Part shown: in pieces, positions 1 through 6,356 of the stretch
Numbering within the stretch: position 1 is the stretch's first letter
Layout: each line of letters starts with the position of its first letter
Assembly (NCBI GenBank): GCA_910579585.1
Contig: CAJTVA010000031.1
Coordinates: forward strand, 1 to 15,427
DNA from: an uncultured Christensenella sp.
GTDB lineage: Bacteria; Bacillota; Clostridia; Christensenellales; Borkfalkiaceae
Direction: 5' to 3'
Length of the DNA stretch: 15,427 nt
Notes under the pieces: model-generated
What the model was told of the DNA's origin: nothing
Database searches by the model: none
The model's input: only the letters and a program-made list of their open reading frames with translations
Made by a program: the position numbers and the translations under genes

Positions 1-34
1 CGGCTTCTATATAATGTTAATCAAAAACACAGTG

Positions 35-131
35 ATACGGTGCAATGCTAGCACGCGGCTTTTGCGAGGGAGCGTACTAAGACGTACGTGACCGAACAAA
101 AACGTAAGCGCAACGACGCAACGTGCCGTAT
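35..131. repeat. Palindrome-rich intergenic element, unknown function
   Basis: No gene lies in the first 140 bases. The stretch is bracketed by ATACGG (35-40) and CCGTAT (126-131). It contains the perfect palindromes TGCTAGCA (46-53) and ACGTACGT (82-89), plus several copies of CGCAA/TTGCG. This compact, GC-rich, self-complementary make-up differs from ordinary spacer and resembles dispersed intergenic repeats seen in Clostridia genomes. Only one copy is present here, so dispersal cannot be shown. On the minus strand it follows the hydrolase gene, so it could also act as its 3' end. Confidence 0.35.
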
Positions 132-140
132 ATATGCTTT

Positions 141-749
141 TTATAATAAATGCTTCCTTATTGCCTTAATTGCCTGGTCGGCTATAAGGCGAGAGCCGCG
201 GTGCGTGGGGTGCACGCCGTCAAGAGAAAATTCGGTGTAAGGCAGGCTTTCGCAAAGACCGTTGAACATCTCGTCGTACGCAACGAACTCGTCGGAGTTT
301 TTTAAAGCGATTTTGTTAATAATAGCAAGTTCGTCGTTGAAAAGCTTGCGCATTCTCAGTTTATCGGGCGCAGGCAAAAGGAAAGGTTCAAGGAAGATAA
401 GCACCGAAACCTCTTTCTTGATGCGTTTCAAAAGTTCTTTCAAATCGACTTCGAACTGCTTTAAATCGAGCGGCTTGTCCGCCTTGTACTGGTGGATAGT
501 ATTGTTTATACCTATCATTACAACGACGGCGTCGGGTTTCAAAGCCAGAACGTCGCTTTCGACGCGTTCAAGCAGGTCCGAAACCTCGTTCCCCGACACG
601 CCTTTATTTATTAGCTCTATATCCGTATCGGGATAAATCGGGCGCAACTTGTCCGACAAAATTTTGACGTAACCGTTTCCGAGTGACTTCGGGTCGTTTC
701 TGTCTCTGCCGCAGTCGGTTATAGAATCTCCGAAAAATATAATCTTCAT
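141..749 (-). CDS. SGNH/GDSL-family hydrolase (lipase/esterase-like)
   Basis: A 202-residue protein of the SGNH hydrolase superfamily, serine esterases acting on acyl or acetyl esters of lipids, carbohydrates or peptidoglycan. All family blocks are visible: block I FFGDSITD with nucleophile Ser9, block II glycine at NKGVSGN (Gly50), block III GINN (80-83), and block V DGVHP with Asp177 and His180. There is no signal peptide or membrane segment, so a cytoplasmic enzyme is likely. The length matches single-domain members. The ATG is preceded by AGAGGG, and a sigma-A promoter lies at 771-799, so it appears to be transcribed alone. The substrate cannot be deduced. Confidence 0.92.
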   Translation of the reverse strand: MKIIFFGDSITDCGRDRNDPKSLGNGYVKILSDKLRPIYPDTDIELINKGVSGNEVSDLLERVESDVLALKPDAVVVMIGINNTIHQYKADKPLDLKQFEVDLKELLKRIKKEVSVLIFLEPFLLPAPDKLRMRKLFNDELAIINKIALKNSDEFVAYDEMFNGLCESLPYTEFSLDGVHPTHRGSRLIADQAIKAIRKHLL

Positions 750-770
750 AGTTCCCTCTCTTACTACTTC

Positions 771-799
771 ATTTTAGCACAGCCTATCCCTTTTGGCAA
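771..799 (-). promoter_or_regulatory. Sigma-A promoter of the GDSL hydrolase gene
   Basis: On the minus strand TTGCCA (799-794) is separated by exactly 17 bases from TAAAAT (776-771), about 20 bases before the ATG at 749. It lies downstream of the terminator hairpin at 838-870, consistent with an independent transcript. Confidence 0.6.
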
Positions 800-826
800 G
801 CACGCCGAAAAACTTTTCAACGAAAT

Positions 827-1515
827 TTATCGCACGCAAAAAGGCGGCCAAGCCGCCCTTTTTATTTTTACTGCTTTGATTAAGTTAGTGACAGACACCG
901 CAACGAGAAAAGCCAAAAACGCAAAACTCGTTATTGCGCAAACGGTAAGCATATTCCCCGTTACTCCGTCGCCGCACGTCATAACAAGCGTATATTGCAG
1001 CGTAAGAACGGAAACTATCGCATCGATAAAATTTACGTTTTTCAGCATAGCTACGCTGACGTTCGAAAGCTTTCTCGTCTTGACGTAGCTCATTGTCGCT
1101 GTAACGATTTTAAAAACGGTATAAGCCGCAACGGCGATTGCGGGAATTTCGGAATAATTAACGCTTTTGCTTTCATAACCATAATCGTAATCGGGCCGGT
1201 CAGCGCCAAGTCTATCACGAAAAGAAGTACGCTCTGGACGATAAATATATTCTTTCTTATTTCTTCCTTTTCAGCGTCCGGAAGTTCGGATTTTCTCAAT
1301 CGGATTTCTTTAAACCCCACGAACGCTCTTACCCCGACAAGCAGGACGTAATATGCGGCAATACCGATATTCCAGACTGTTTCGTACACCGCGCCGAGGA
1401 AGATATTGTACCCCGCGAACACGATTGAGGCGAAAAAAGACACGGTTGAATTGAAATACGTTCTGTACTCGAAATCACTTCTTATTCTTTTAAAAAATCC
1501 GCTTCCGTCTGCCAT
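827..1515 (-). pseudogene. Multi-pass membrane protein, frameshifted (about 229 aa if repaired)
   Basis: Two adjoining frames (1515-1090 and 1093-827) appear to be one gene split by a missing base near 1150/1151. The upstream frame ends in a non-hydrophobic tail (KFPQSPLRLIP...). Reading the other frame from 1150 gives EIPAIAVAAYTVFKIVTATM, a natural membrane helix that runs straight into MSYVKTRKLSN of the downstream frame. Restoring one G (CCG-AAA to CCG-GAA) joins them. The repaired protein has about six hydrophobic segments and no enzymatic motif; I do not recognise its function. The ATGA at 1093-1090 could instead suggest two coupled genes, but the hydrophobic continuity argues against that. 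The last dozen codons run through the 838-870 terminator, so the extreme C-terminus is doubtful. It starts 8 bases after the stop of the 177-aa gene and is probably cotranscribed with it. Confidence 0.7.
838..870. terminator. Bidirectional rho-independent terminator
   Basis: The GGCGGC/GCCGCC stem (843-848 with 852-857) has a three-base loop. It is followed by TTTTT on the minus strand and by CTTTTTATTTTT on the plus strand. It lies inside the annotated 3' end of the neighbouring minus-strand reading frame (stop at 827), which is abnormal for an intact gene. Confidence 0.65.
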
Positions 1516-1523
1516 AAGTTACC

Positions 1524-2057
1524 TTAAATCAAATCCGTATTCAATAAATCGTTGCCCTTTGCAAGAATGTTTGCAAGCTTTTCTTCGTTGTCGTCGATAA
1601 GCGGAATGACTTGCACGGTCTTTTTCTCTTCTATCTTTTTGTAGATTAAATAGTTTACCGAACAGAGAACAATTCCCGCAATTCCAAGAACGATACCTCC
1701 GACGAATGCGGGTACATTGTTTTCTGTAAGCATAGTCATACACATAACGCCGCCGAGTATAAGCGCCGCTATACAGCCGAAGATATACGCAAATACGCTT
1801 GCCGTTAAAGTTTTAGCGGAATTAAGCTTATTTATCGCTGAAAAAGTTTCATCCGCCTGCCTTTCCAGTTTCATAAGTTCTTGCTTGTGTTTTATCTTCC
1901 TATCCCTTTTCAAGGATACCGTAACGCCCTCTATCGTCGGGGTTGTGCCCGTAACTTCCCATCCGAAGGCTTCGCTCATATCCATTACCCGCGTTCTGTC
2001 CTTTGCCTTGACCGTTTTAGTGCGGTACTCGTAAGTTATAAAATCTTTTTCCTGCAT
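1524..2057 (-). CDS. Hypothetical membrane protein with two TM helices
   Basis: A 177-residue protein with no recognised family. The N-terminal ~65 residues are soluble and charged, followed by a likely coiled-coil stretch rich in K/E/Q (about 55-80). Two transmembrane helices follow (about 85-113 and 117-140, the second glycine-rich: FVGGIVLGIAGIVL), then a short cytoplasmic tail. The ATG is preceded by AGAGGTG at good spacing. The gene lies just upstream of the frameshifted membrane protein with an 8-base gap, and divergently from the TetR-family gene. The shared promoter palindrome suggests TetR control of this pair, which is an inference. Confidence 0.75.
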   Translation of the reverse strand: MQEKDFITYEYRTKTVKAKDRTRVMDMSEAFGWEVTGTTPTIEGVTVSLKRDRKIKHKQELMKLERQADETFSAINKLNSAKTLTASVFAYIFGCIAALILGGVMCMTMLTENNVPAFVGGIVLGIAGIVLCSVNYLIYKKIEEKKTVQVIPLIDDNEEKLANILAKGNDLLNTDLI

Positions 2058-2106
2058 AATGCACCTCTTATAAATTTTTTAGGCAACAGCCGTTTCGCGC
2101 GCGTTG

Positions 2107-2135
2107 TTGACTTTTGCCTGAAACAAGTGTATCAT
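2107..2135 (+). promoter_or_regulatory. Rightward promoter for the TetR-family gene
   Basis: TTGACT (2107-2112), a 17-base spacer, then TATCAT (2130-2135), about 95 bases before the GTG start at 2232. It overlaps the leftward promoter at 2131-2159. Confidence 0.6.
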
Positions 2136-2141
2136 AATACA
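2128..2141. promoter_or_regulatory. Candidate TetR-family operator palindrome
   Basis: TGTATCATAATACA is a dyad with 5-base arms (TGTAT/ATACA) and a 4-base centre. It sits on the overlapping -10 elements of both divergent promoters. TetR-family proteins commonly bind dyads at their own promoters and repress by occluding polymerase. A dimer bound here could shut both directions. Binding is inferred from position and symmetry only. Confidence 0.45.
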
Positions 2142-2159
2142 GCGAAACCGTTAAATCAA
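2131..2159 (-). promoter_or_regulatory. Leftward promoter for the membrane-protein pair
   Basis: Minus-strand TTGATT (2159-2154), a 17-base spacer, then TATGAT (2136-2131), about 75 bases upstream of the ATG at 2057. Its -10 element occupies almost the same bases as the -10 of the rightward tetR promoter. Confidence 0.55.
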
Positions 2160-2231
2160 ACCCGTTTACCGGCTTTGAAACACAATCGGAAATATGTTCG
2201 CCGATTTGAAACAAAAAGGAGATTTTGTATC

Positions 2232-2752
2232 GTGGAAATACGCGCGGAAGATTGCAATAAGTTTTATATCGTGCAGGCGCTTTTTAAGCTTATGGCGGAA
2301 TACGGGTATGAAAAGATAAGCGTTATAGACATCGCAAACAAGGCGGGCGTAAGCAGGACGACGTTTTACAGGAACTTCAAGCGCAAGGAAGATATAATTA
2401 TATACTACTTCAACCGCAACAAGGAACATTTCGTTTTAAATAACCGATATTACCCGCGGTGCAAGGAAGATTATATTAAGAGGTAACTAACGTTTTAACG
2501 GCTTTTGTCGAGCAGAAAGAGCCGATTAAGCTTATCAGAAAAGCGCATTTAGAGTACCTGTATCTGGAATACTTAAACGAAAACTTTTCAAAGATGTTTG
2601 AAAGCGAATACCCGAACACGCACAGATATCAACCGTATTTGTATGCGGGAATGTTATTCAACACCTCTATGGCTTGGTTGGATAACGACTGCGCCGACCC
2701 CGTTCCCGACCTGGCGAAAGTGATAATAAGCGCAATCTATTTTGAAAAATAA
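2232..2752 (+). pseudogene. TetR/AcrR-family transcriptional regulator, frameshifted (about 173 aa if repaired)
   Basis: The start is GTG at 2232 with AAAGGAG ten bases upstream. The N-terminal ~50 residues are a classic TetR HTH: IVQALFKLMAEYGYEKIS, then VIDIANKAGVSRTTFYRNF (recognition helix) and KRKEDI. The frame stops at TAA 2484-2486, but translation continues cleanly in another frame from 2483 (VTNVLTAFVEQKEPIKLIR...) to TAA 2750-2752. This supplies a typical ligand-binding/dimerisation domain with LEYLYLEYLNENF and YAGMLFNTSMAWL. Adding one G to the GG at 2482-2483 restores one protein of normal family length. As written, the product would be a DNA-binding domain without its dimerisation domain. 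It probably regulates itself and the divergent membrane genes. Whether the frameshift is real or an assembly error cannot be decided here. Confidence 0.78.
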
Positions 2753-2783
2753 AAGTCCGCAAGCGTAACGCTTGCGGACTTTT
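2751..2783 (+). terminator. Rho-independent terminator of the TetR gene
   Basis: A perfect 15-bp stem (2751-2765 with 2769-2783) with loop TAA. The stem ends AAAA/TTTT, so it can work in both directions. It overlaps the repaired stop codon at 2750-2752, which supports that frame being the true end of the tetR gene. Confidence 0.85.
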
Positions 2784-2927
2784 GGCACAGTTAAACACTT
2801 TATAAATAAGTAGTATGATTTGATTTTTCTTTGCTTTCCGCTTGTTAAGACAATCTCACACCCTGTCGTCATTCCCTGAACTCAAACATAGGTCAAAAAT
2901 AACTTAAATACAACTATGTTTAGGCAA

Positions 2928-3107
2928 TTAAATGAACAAAGATGAATACCATTCCCAAACTTCTTTAAGGTAATTCCACGTATTATCCTTTTGTACTGCA
3001 TATATGCAACAAATTTCAATTAAAAGTACAGCAAGATATATAGAAACGCTGATTAGGGCATATTTTAATATTTTTAATATGGTTTTTTTCGTTTGTTCCC
3101 ATTGCAT
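2928..3107 (-). CDS. Small single-TM protein (59 aa), overlapping the SLOG gene end
   Basis: This short frame starts at ATG 3107, inside the last 34 bases of the SLOG gene, and ends at TAA 2928-2930. It encodes a basic N-terminus (MQWEQTKKTILKILK), one strongly hydrophobic helix (about residues 14-38: YALISVSIYLAVLLIEICC), and a Trp-rich tail (NTWNYLKEVWEWYSS). Positive charge before the helix suggests an N-in topology. The upstream Shine-Dalgarno is weak (AGAGAT about ten bases away). Support comes from the ordered composition and gene overlap, not homology; I recognise no family. It could be a membrane partner or effector of the SLOG protein, which is speculative. Confidence 0.45.
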   Translation of the reverse strand: MQWEQTKKTILKILKYALISVSIYLAVLLIEICCIYAVQKDNTWNYLKEVWEWYSSLFI

Positions 3108-3598
3108 AGGTCAATTATCTCTATAATTATGTTTTTGCTTTTTGCATACTTTATCGTGTACCACGTACCGCCTTTTTCAATGCCGTTGAATACTGCAATT
3201 ACAAGCTCGCTTTTATCTACCGTATGGCGGTTACGCTTTAACATACTTTCGGTTGTATAACGCTCCGAAATAAAGTTTACTTTGTCCGCACGTTTCAAAA
3301 TGCTTTCATAGCGTAATTTATCTTTGCCTTTCCATTTTAAATTTTGGTTTGGACAAGGAATAGCGCACTCTAACGTGATAGGGTATCTATCCCGAAGCTT
3401 CAAGACAGTTTCCGCAAAGTCCATATCTGCGCCTATAGTCATACCCGAAATAAAGTTTGTAATTCCGTATCCGGTAATTGCAAGCTTTATTTTTTCTTCA
3501 AGCTTTTGTAAATAACTTTTATGCTTTTGCTTGTCAATTCGGTAATTAAATGGAAAGCCTTTTGGTCGGTGTCCCGTGCAACAGCAATTTTTTGACAT
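3074..3598 (-). CDS. SLOG-superfamily protein (YpsA/DUF1273-like)
   Basis: A 174-residue soluble protein resembling the YpsA/DUF1273 branch of the SLOG (SMF/DprA-LOG) superfamily, Rossmann-like proteins that bind nucleotides or nucleic acids. Diagnostic parts are the N-terminal CCCTGHRPKGFPF, the glycine-rich turn NFISGMTIGADMDFAETVLKL, the strand/loop LECAIPCPNQNLKW, and the C-terminal block ELVIAVFNGIEKGGTWYTIKYAK, where GGTWYTI matches the family's ligand-binding turn. The ATG follows AAGGAA. Codon use is strikingly AT-rich compared with the flanking host genes, indicating horizontal origin. It is divergent from a tandem-HTH regulator and overlaps a small membrane ORF. The ligand and physiological role are unknown. 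Confidence 0.82.
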   Translation of the reverse strand: MSKNCCCTGHRPKGFPFNYRIDKQKHKSYLQKLEEKIKLAITGYGITNFISGMTIGADMDFAETVLKLRDRYPITLECAIPCPNQNLKWKGKDKLRYESILKRADKVNFISERYTTESMLKRNRHTVDKSELVIAVFNGIEKGGTWYTIKYAKSKNIIIEIIDLCNGNKRKKPY

Positions 3599-3655
3599 TA
3601 TAATTTTTCCTTAAAAATAATTCTTTGTTTTAATGGAAACCAATATTAATTATAC

Positions 3656-3736
3656 TTGGTGTTTAGCTTTTGTGCAAGCATAAAAAGCTAATAATAGCAT
3701 AAAATTCTCATAGATTGGTGTTTAGCTTTAATGCAA
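3656..3736 (+). repeat. Two 22-bp direct repeats in the divergent spacer (candidate operators)
   Basis: TTGGTGTTTAGCTTT followed by TGTGCAA (3656-3677) recurs as TTGGTGTTTAGCTTT followed by AATGCAA (3715-3736), 20 of 22 positions identical, starts 59 bases apart. The second copy covers the first possible ATG (3731) of the regulator. Paired identical sites between divergent genes next to an HTH protein suggest operators for autoregulation. Direct rather than inverted geometry suits a protein with two HTH domains in one chain. Confidence 0.6.
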
Positions 3737-4204
3737 CTAAATATTTTTGGGGAAATTATGCCTATTTCAAATGCTTTTCAAATTAGAATAACCGAATTAG
3801 TTGAAGATTGCGAAGTTAATAAATCTGAATTGCCTAATTTAATCGGCGTTGATTATCGTTCTCTTTCTAACGCTTTAAATTACGGCATTATACCAACACC
3901 AAGAATTTTAATTCGCATAGCAGATTATTTTAACGTATCTATAAAATATTTGCTCGGAACTTCTGATGACGAATATTTTAATAAATCAAAAGTGAAAAGA
4001 GATTTTAAAACACGCTTTGATTTTTTGTGTAATGAAAAGAACGTTACTCGATATAAAGTTAGTAAAGATTTGCATTTTGACCAAAGTTATATTACACGTT
4101 GGTTTAATAAAAATTATTTGCCTTCATTAGAACTTTTGGACTTAATATGCGATTATTTCAAAGTTTCAGTAGATTATTTACTCGGCAGAACTGACGATAG
4201 ATAA
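3731..4204 (+). CDS. Tandem-HTH (XRE/Cro-CI type) transcriptional regulator
   Basis: A 157-residue protein made of two successive XRE-like HTH units. Unit 1 spans about residues 15-78 (ITELVEDCEVNKSEL, then IADYFNVSIKYLLGTSDDE). Unit 2 spans about 92-157 (KTRFDFLCNEKNVTRYKVS, then ICDYFKVSVDYLLGRTDD). The matching DYFxVSxxYLLGxxDD ends show an internal duplication. The alternative start ATG 3758, after TTTGGGGAAATT, is attractive because it would leave the 22-bp repeat at 3715-3736 outside the coding region; 3731 has no convincing ribosome binding site. Very AT-rich, like the SLOG gene and unlike the host. It probably represses the divergent SLOG operon and itself, as in phage or element lysogeny modules. 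Confidence 0.85.
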   Translation: MQLNIFGEIMPISNAFQIRITELVEDCEVNKSELPNLIGVDYRSLSNALNYGIIPTPRILIRIADYFNVSIKYLLGTSDDEYFNKSKVKRDFKTRFDFLCNEKNVTRYKVSKDLHFDQSYITRWFNKNYLPSLELLDLICDYFKVSVDYLLGRTDDR

Positions 4205-4261
4205 AAATAAAAAGCGGGAAGCGTTACCGTAGTTCCCATAGGGAATTAAAGGTAAGCCGCA
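4205..4261 (-). terminator. Structured element: truncated ncRNA 3' half, possible leftward terminator
   Basis: Nested stems GCGG (4214-4217)/CCGC (4257-4260), TTACC (4224-4228)/GGTAA (4251-4255) and TTCCC (4233-4237)/GGGAA (4241-4245) fold on either strand. On the minus strand they are followed by TTTTTATTTTT, so the element can terminate transcripts from the recombinase side. The 18-mer AAAAAGCGGGAAGCGTTA (4209-4226) recurs exactly, inverted, at 14244-14261 within the candidate ncRNA upstream of pstS. In both places a small TTCC/GGGA-type hairpin and then a terminator follow. Confidence 0.5.
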
Positions 4262-4274
4262 GGATGTAGAGATT

Positions 4275-4307
4275 AAGGCGTGGCGTGAAGCCACGCCTTT
4301 TCTCTTG
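4275..4307 (+). terminator. Rho-independent terminator
   Basis: The 10-bp stem AAGGCGTGGC (4275-4284)/GCCACGCCTT (4290-4299), loop GTGAA, is followed by TTCTCTT. It would end the rightward transcript of the tandem-HTH gene. It lies 21 bases from the convergent recombinase stop at 4328. Confidence 0.75.
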
Positions 4308-4327
4308 ACTTGGTTTAGTTGCTTGTG

Positions 4328-5994
4328 TCAGTTGTAGGTTTCGTCATCGTCGAAGAACTGCGGCTCGATTGTGCCCACGAAATTATAGACTATTTCAACG
4401 GTCTGTCTGTAATGTCCGTTTATTTTCGTTTTCTCGTGGACGATTACCTTGTCAATGAACGAACGCAGAATTTCGGGCGTGAGTTCTTCAAAATTGCTGT
4501 ACTTGTAGATGAGTAGCATAAAGTCGAGAATTTTATCGTCTTGCGCTTTGGCTTTCTCTATTTCAGCTTTCAAAGTCTTAACCCGCTCTTTCAGCGTGGC
4601 TTGCTCGGCTTCGTATGTATCGCTCATTTTCAAATACCGTTCTTCCGAGATTTTACCCGTAACCTTATCTTCGTATAGGCTCTCTATAATCTTGTCGAGC
4701 TTGTCAATGCGTTCTTCCGAAGTTTCTATTTCGCGTAGGTTTCTTTGAGTTCCTTTTTCGTTTTCGCTTCGGCGTCCTTGCGTAAGGTCTGTAAAAATTC
4801 TTCGTTGTGGTTCTTGGCAAAGTGAATTGTACGCTTCAAATCGTCCTGTATGATTGCCGTTATCGCTTTAACCGTAATTTGGTGCGAAGTGCAGGTCCGC
4901 TTCAAGTTCTTCCTATATGACGAACAGTTGAAATATTCCGCTTGCTTCATAGTGGTACACCGGCAAAGATACATTTTCTTTCCGCAGTCCGCGCAGTACA
5001 GCATTCCCGACAGCGGACTCATTTCGCCCATATCGGTAGGACGACGTTTGTTCTCGCGTATTTTTTGAACGGCGTCAAAAGTTTGCTTGTCTACGATTGC
5101 TTCCTGCGTGTTCTCGAAAATTGCCCAATCTTCTCTCGGCACATCGATTCTCCGCTTCGATTTATAGGATTTCTTGTACGATTTGAAGTTTATGGTACAA
5201 CCCGTATATACCAAATTTCCAAGTATGCCTGCAATGGTTTTTTGATCCCAAATCTCCGAGCTTTCCCGAATTTTCAACGCAGTAGGCAATCCGTTTTTAT
5301 GGCAATATACAACGGGTGTATCAATGCCGCGCTCTGTCAATATCCGCGCTATTTGCGTCGGACCGTAACCTTGCATACAAAGTTTGAAAATCTCTCTTAC
5401 GATTTCCGCGCCTTTCTCGTCTATAATCCATTTCTCTTTATCTTCGGGATTCTTCATATAGCCGAGCGGCGGTATTGTAGTAATGTGTTTGCCCGAATTG
5501 CCTTTGGCGCGGACAACCGCTTTGATTTTCTTACTGCAATCTTTGGCGTACATCTCGTTGAGTATGTTTTTGAACGGCGTAATATCGTCATCGGGATTGG
5601 TTTCGCTGTCCACTTGGTCGTAGATTGCAATAAACCTAACGTCAGCTTCGGCAAGATAGTATTTCGTATAATAGCCAACAAGAATGTGATCCCTGCCGAA
5701 TCTCGACATATCCTTGACGATAACGGTAGATATTTTACCGTTGTCCACGTCGTCCATCATACGCTTGAAGTCGGGGTGGTCAAAGTTGCTTCCCGAATAT
5801 CCGTCGTCCACGTAAAACCTTACGTTACGCAAACGGTTTTCGTCTGCATACTTTTGTAACAGCATTTTTTGGTTACGGATACTGTTAGAATCGCCGTCCA
5901 AATCGTCGTCGCAGGACAGTCTGCAATAGCAAGCCGTCCATTGTTCTTCTGCACTTTTTACTTTCTTATATTTAATTGTCGGTTACAAATTCAT
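4328..5994 (-). pseudogene. Large serine recombinase (TnpX-like), nonsense at codon 4 and C-terminal frameshift
   Basis: Repaired length is about 555 residues, normal for large serine recombinases that integrate and excise elements. Domains in order: resolvase catalytic domain starting TACYCRLSCDDD (catalytic Ser at about residue 27), GYSGSNFDHPDFKRM and DMSRFGRDH; a recombinase domain; zinc ribbon CADCGKKMYLC; and a coiled coil plus C-terminal domain (ELTPEILRSFIDKVIVHE). ATG 5994 overlaps the upstream stop as ATGA, has GGGAGG upstream, and is in frame with the catalytic domain, but the fourth codon is TAA (5985-5983). No ATG, GTG or TTG follows before the catalytic Ser; TTG 5901 would omit it. 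A second lesion near 4738 stops the frame at TAG 4726; one extra base (ACC-TAC to ACC-CTA) restores the C-terminus down to TAA 4328. Probably inactive unless these are sequence errors. Confidence 0.88.
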
Positions 5995-6332
5995 TGTTTA
6001 TTACCTCCCGAATTGCAACTCCCAAGCGATTGCTTATGAGATAACCGAACAGACGGTTTCAATACTTCGTCGATATTACGTTCGATTAATCTTTTTGTAA
6101 TGTCGAACGCCGTAGTGGTATCGGCGTTTGTCTTTTCACGGGATATAACGGTATAGACCGTGTTCCCGATAACTTTTTCACGGCTTCTTACAAGCGAGCC
6201 GTTCTCTTGTTCGTAGTAATAAGACAGTATATCTGCCTTAGGTGTGGTTGCTTTGTTCGTTTTAATAATGTACTCTTTGTCTGAAATCGGGCGTTTCAAG
6301 TTATTTGTTCCCGTTCCGCAAGAAGAACACAT
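5991..6332 (-). CDS. TnpW-like small transposon protein
   Basis: A 113-residue protein whose central part (SREKVIGNTVYTVISREKTN...FDITKRLIERNIDEV) resembles the short TnpW-type proteins found immediately before large serine recombinases in Clostridia transposons. The family's role is unknown. The N-terminus CSSCGTGTNN is cysteine-containing and longer than usual. It has no membrane segment. Its TGA overlaps the recombinase ATG as ATGA, implying translational coupling, and GGGAGG near its 3' end serves the downstream start. It begins 24 bases after the RHH gene stop with no clear ribosome binding site, so the exact start is uncertain. Assignment rests on pattern recall and position. Confidence 0.6.
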   Translation of the reverse strand: MCSSCGTGTNNLKRPISDKEYIIKTNKATTPKADILSYYYEQENGSLVRSREKVIGNTVYTVISREKTNADTTTAFDITKRLIERNIDEVLKPSVRLSHKQSLGSCNSGGNKQ

Positions 6333-6356
6333 TAGTTTGATTCATAAGTTTTACGG

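Noticed and set aside
1881..2231. N-terminal extension of the TetR frame
   Set aside because: It runs antisense through the 177-aa membrane gene and the promoter region; the GTG at 2232 with AAAGGAG is the natural start.
2654..2872. 72-aa minus-strand ORF
   Set aside because: It crosses the tetR terminator and lies antisense to the tetR C-terminus; composition is not protein-like.
4328..4633. Separate 101-aa gene after the recombinase
   Set aside because: Its frame continues upstream without a stop into recombinase-type sequence and encodes the family's C-terminal domain; it is the tail of the frameshifted recombinase.
4942..5859. Long plus-strand ORF of 305 aa
   Set aside because: It is the antisense shadow of the recombinase, with no domain pattern or ribosome binding site.
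4726..5901. Recombinase starting at TTG 5901
   Set aside because: This start would drop the catalytic-serine motif CRLS just upstream, so it cannot be the functional beginning.
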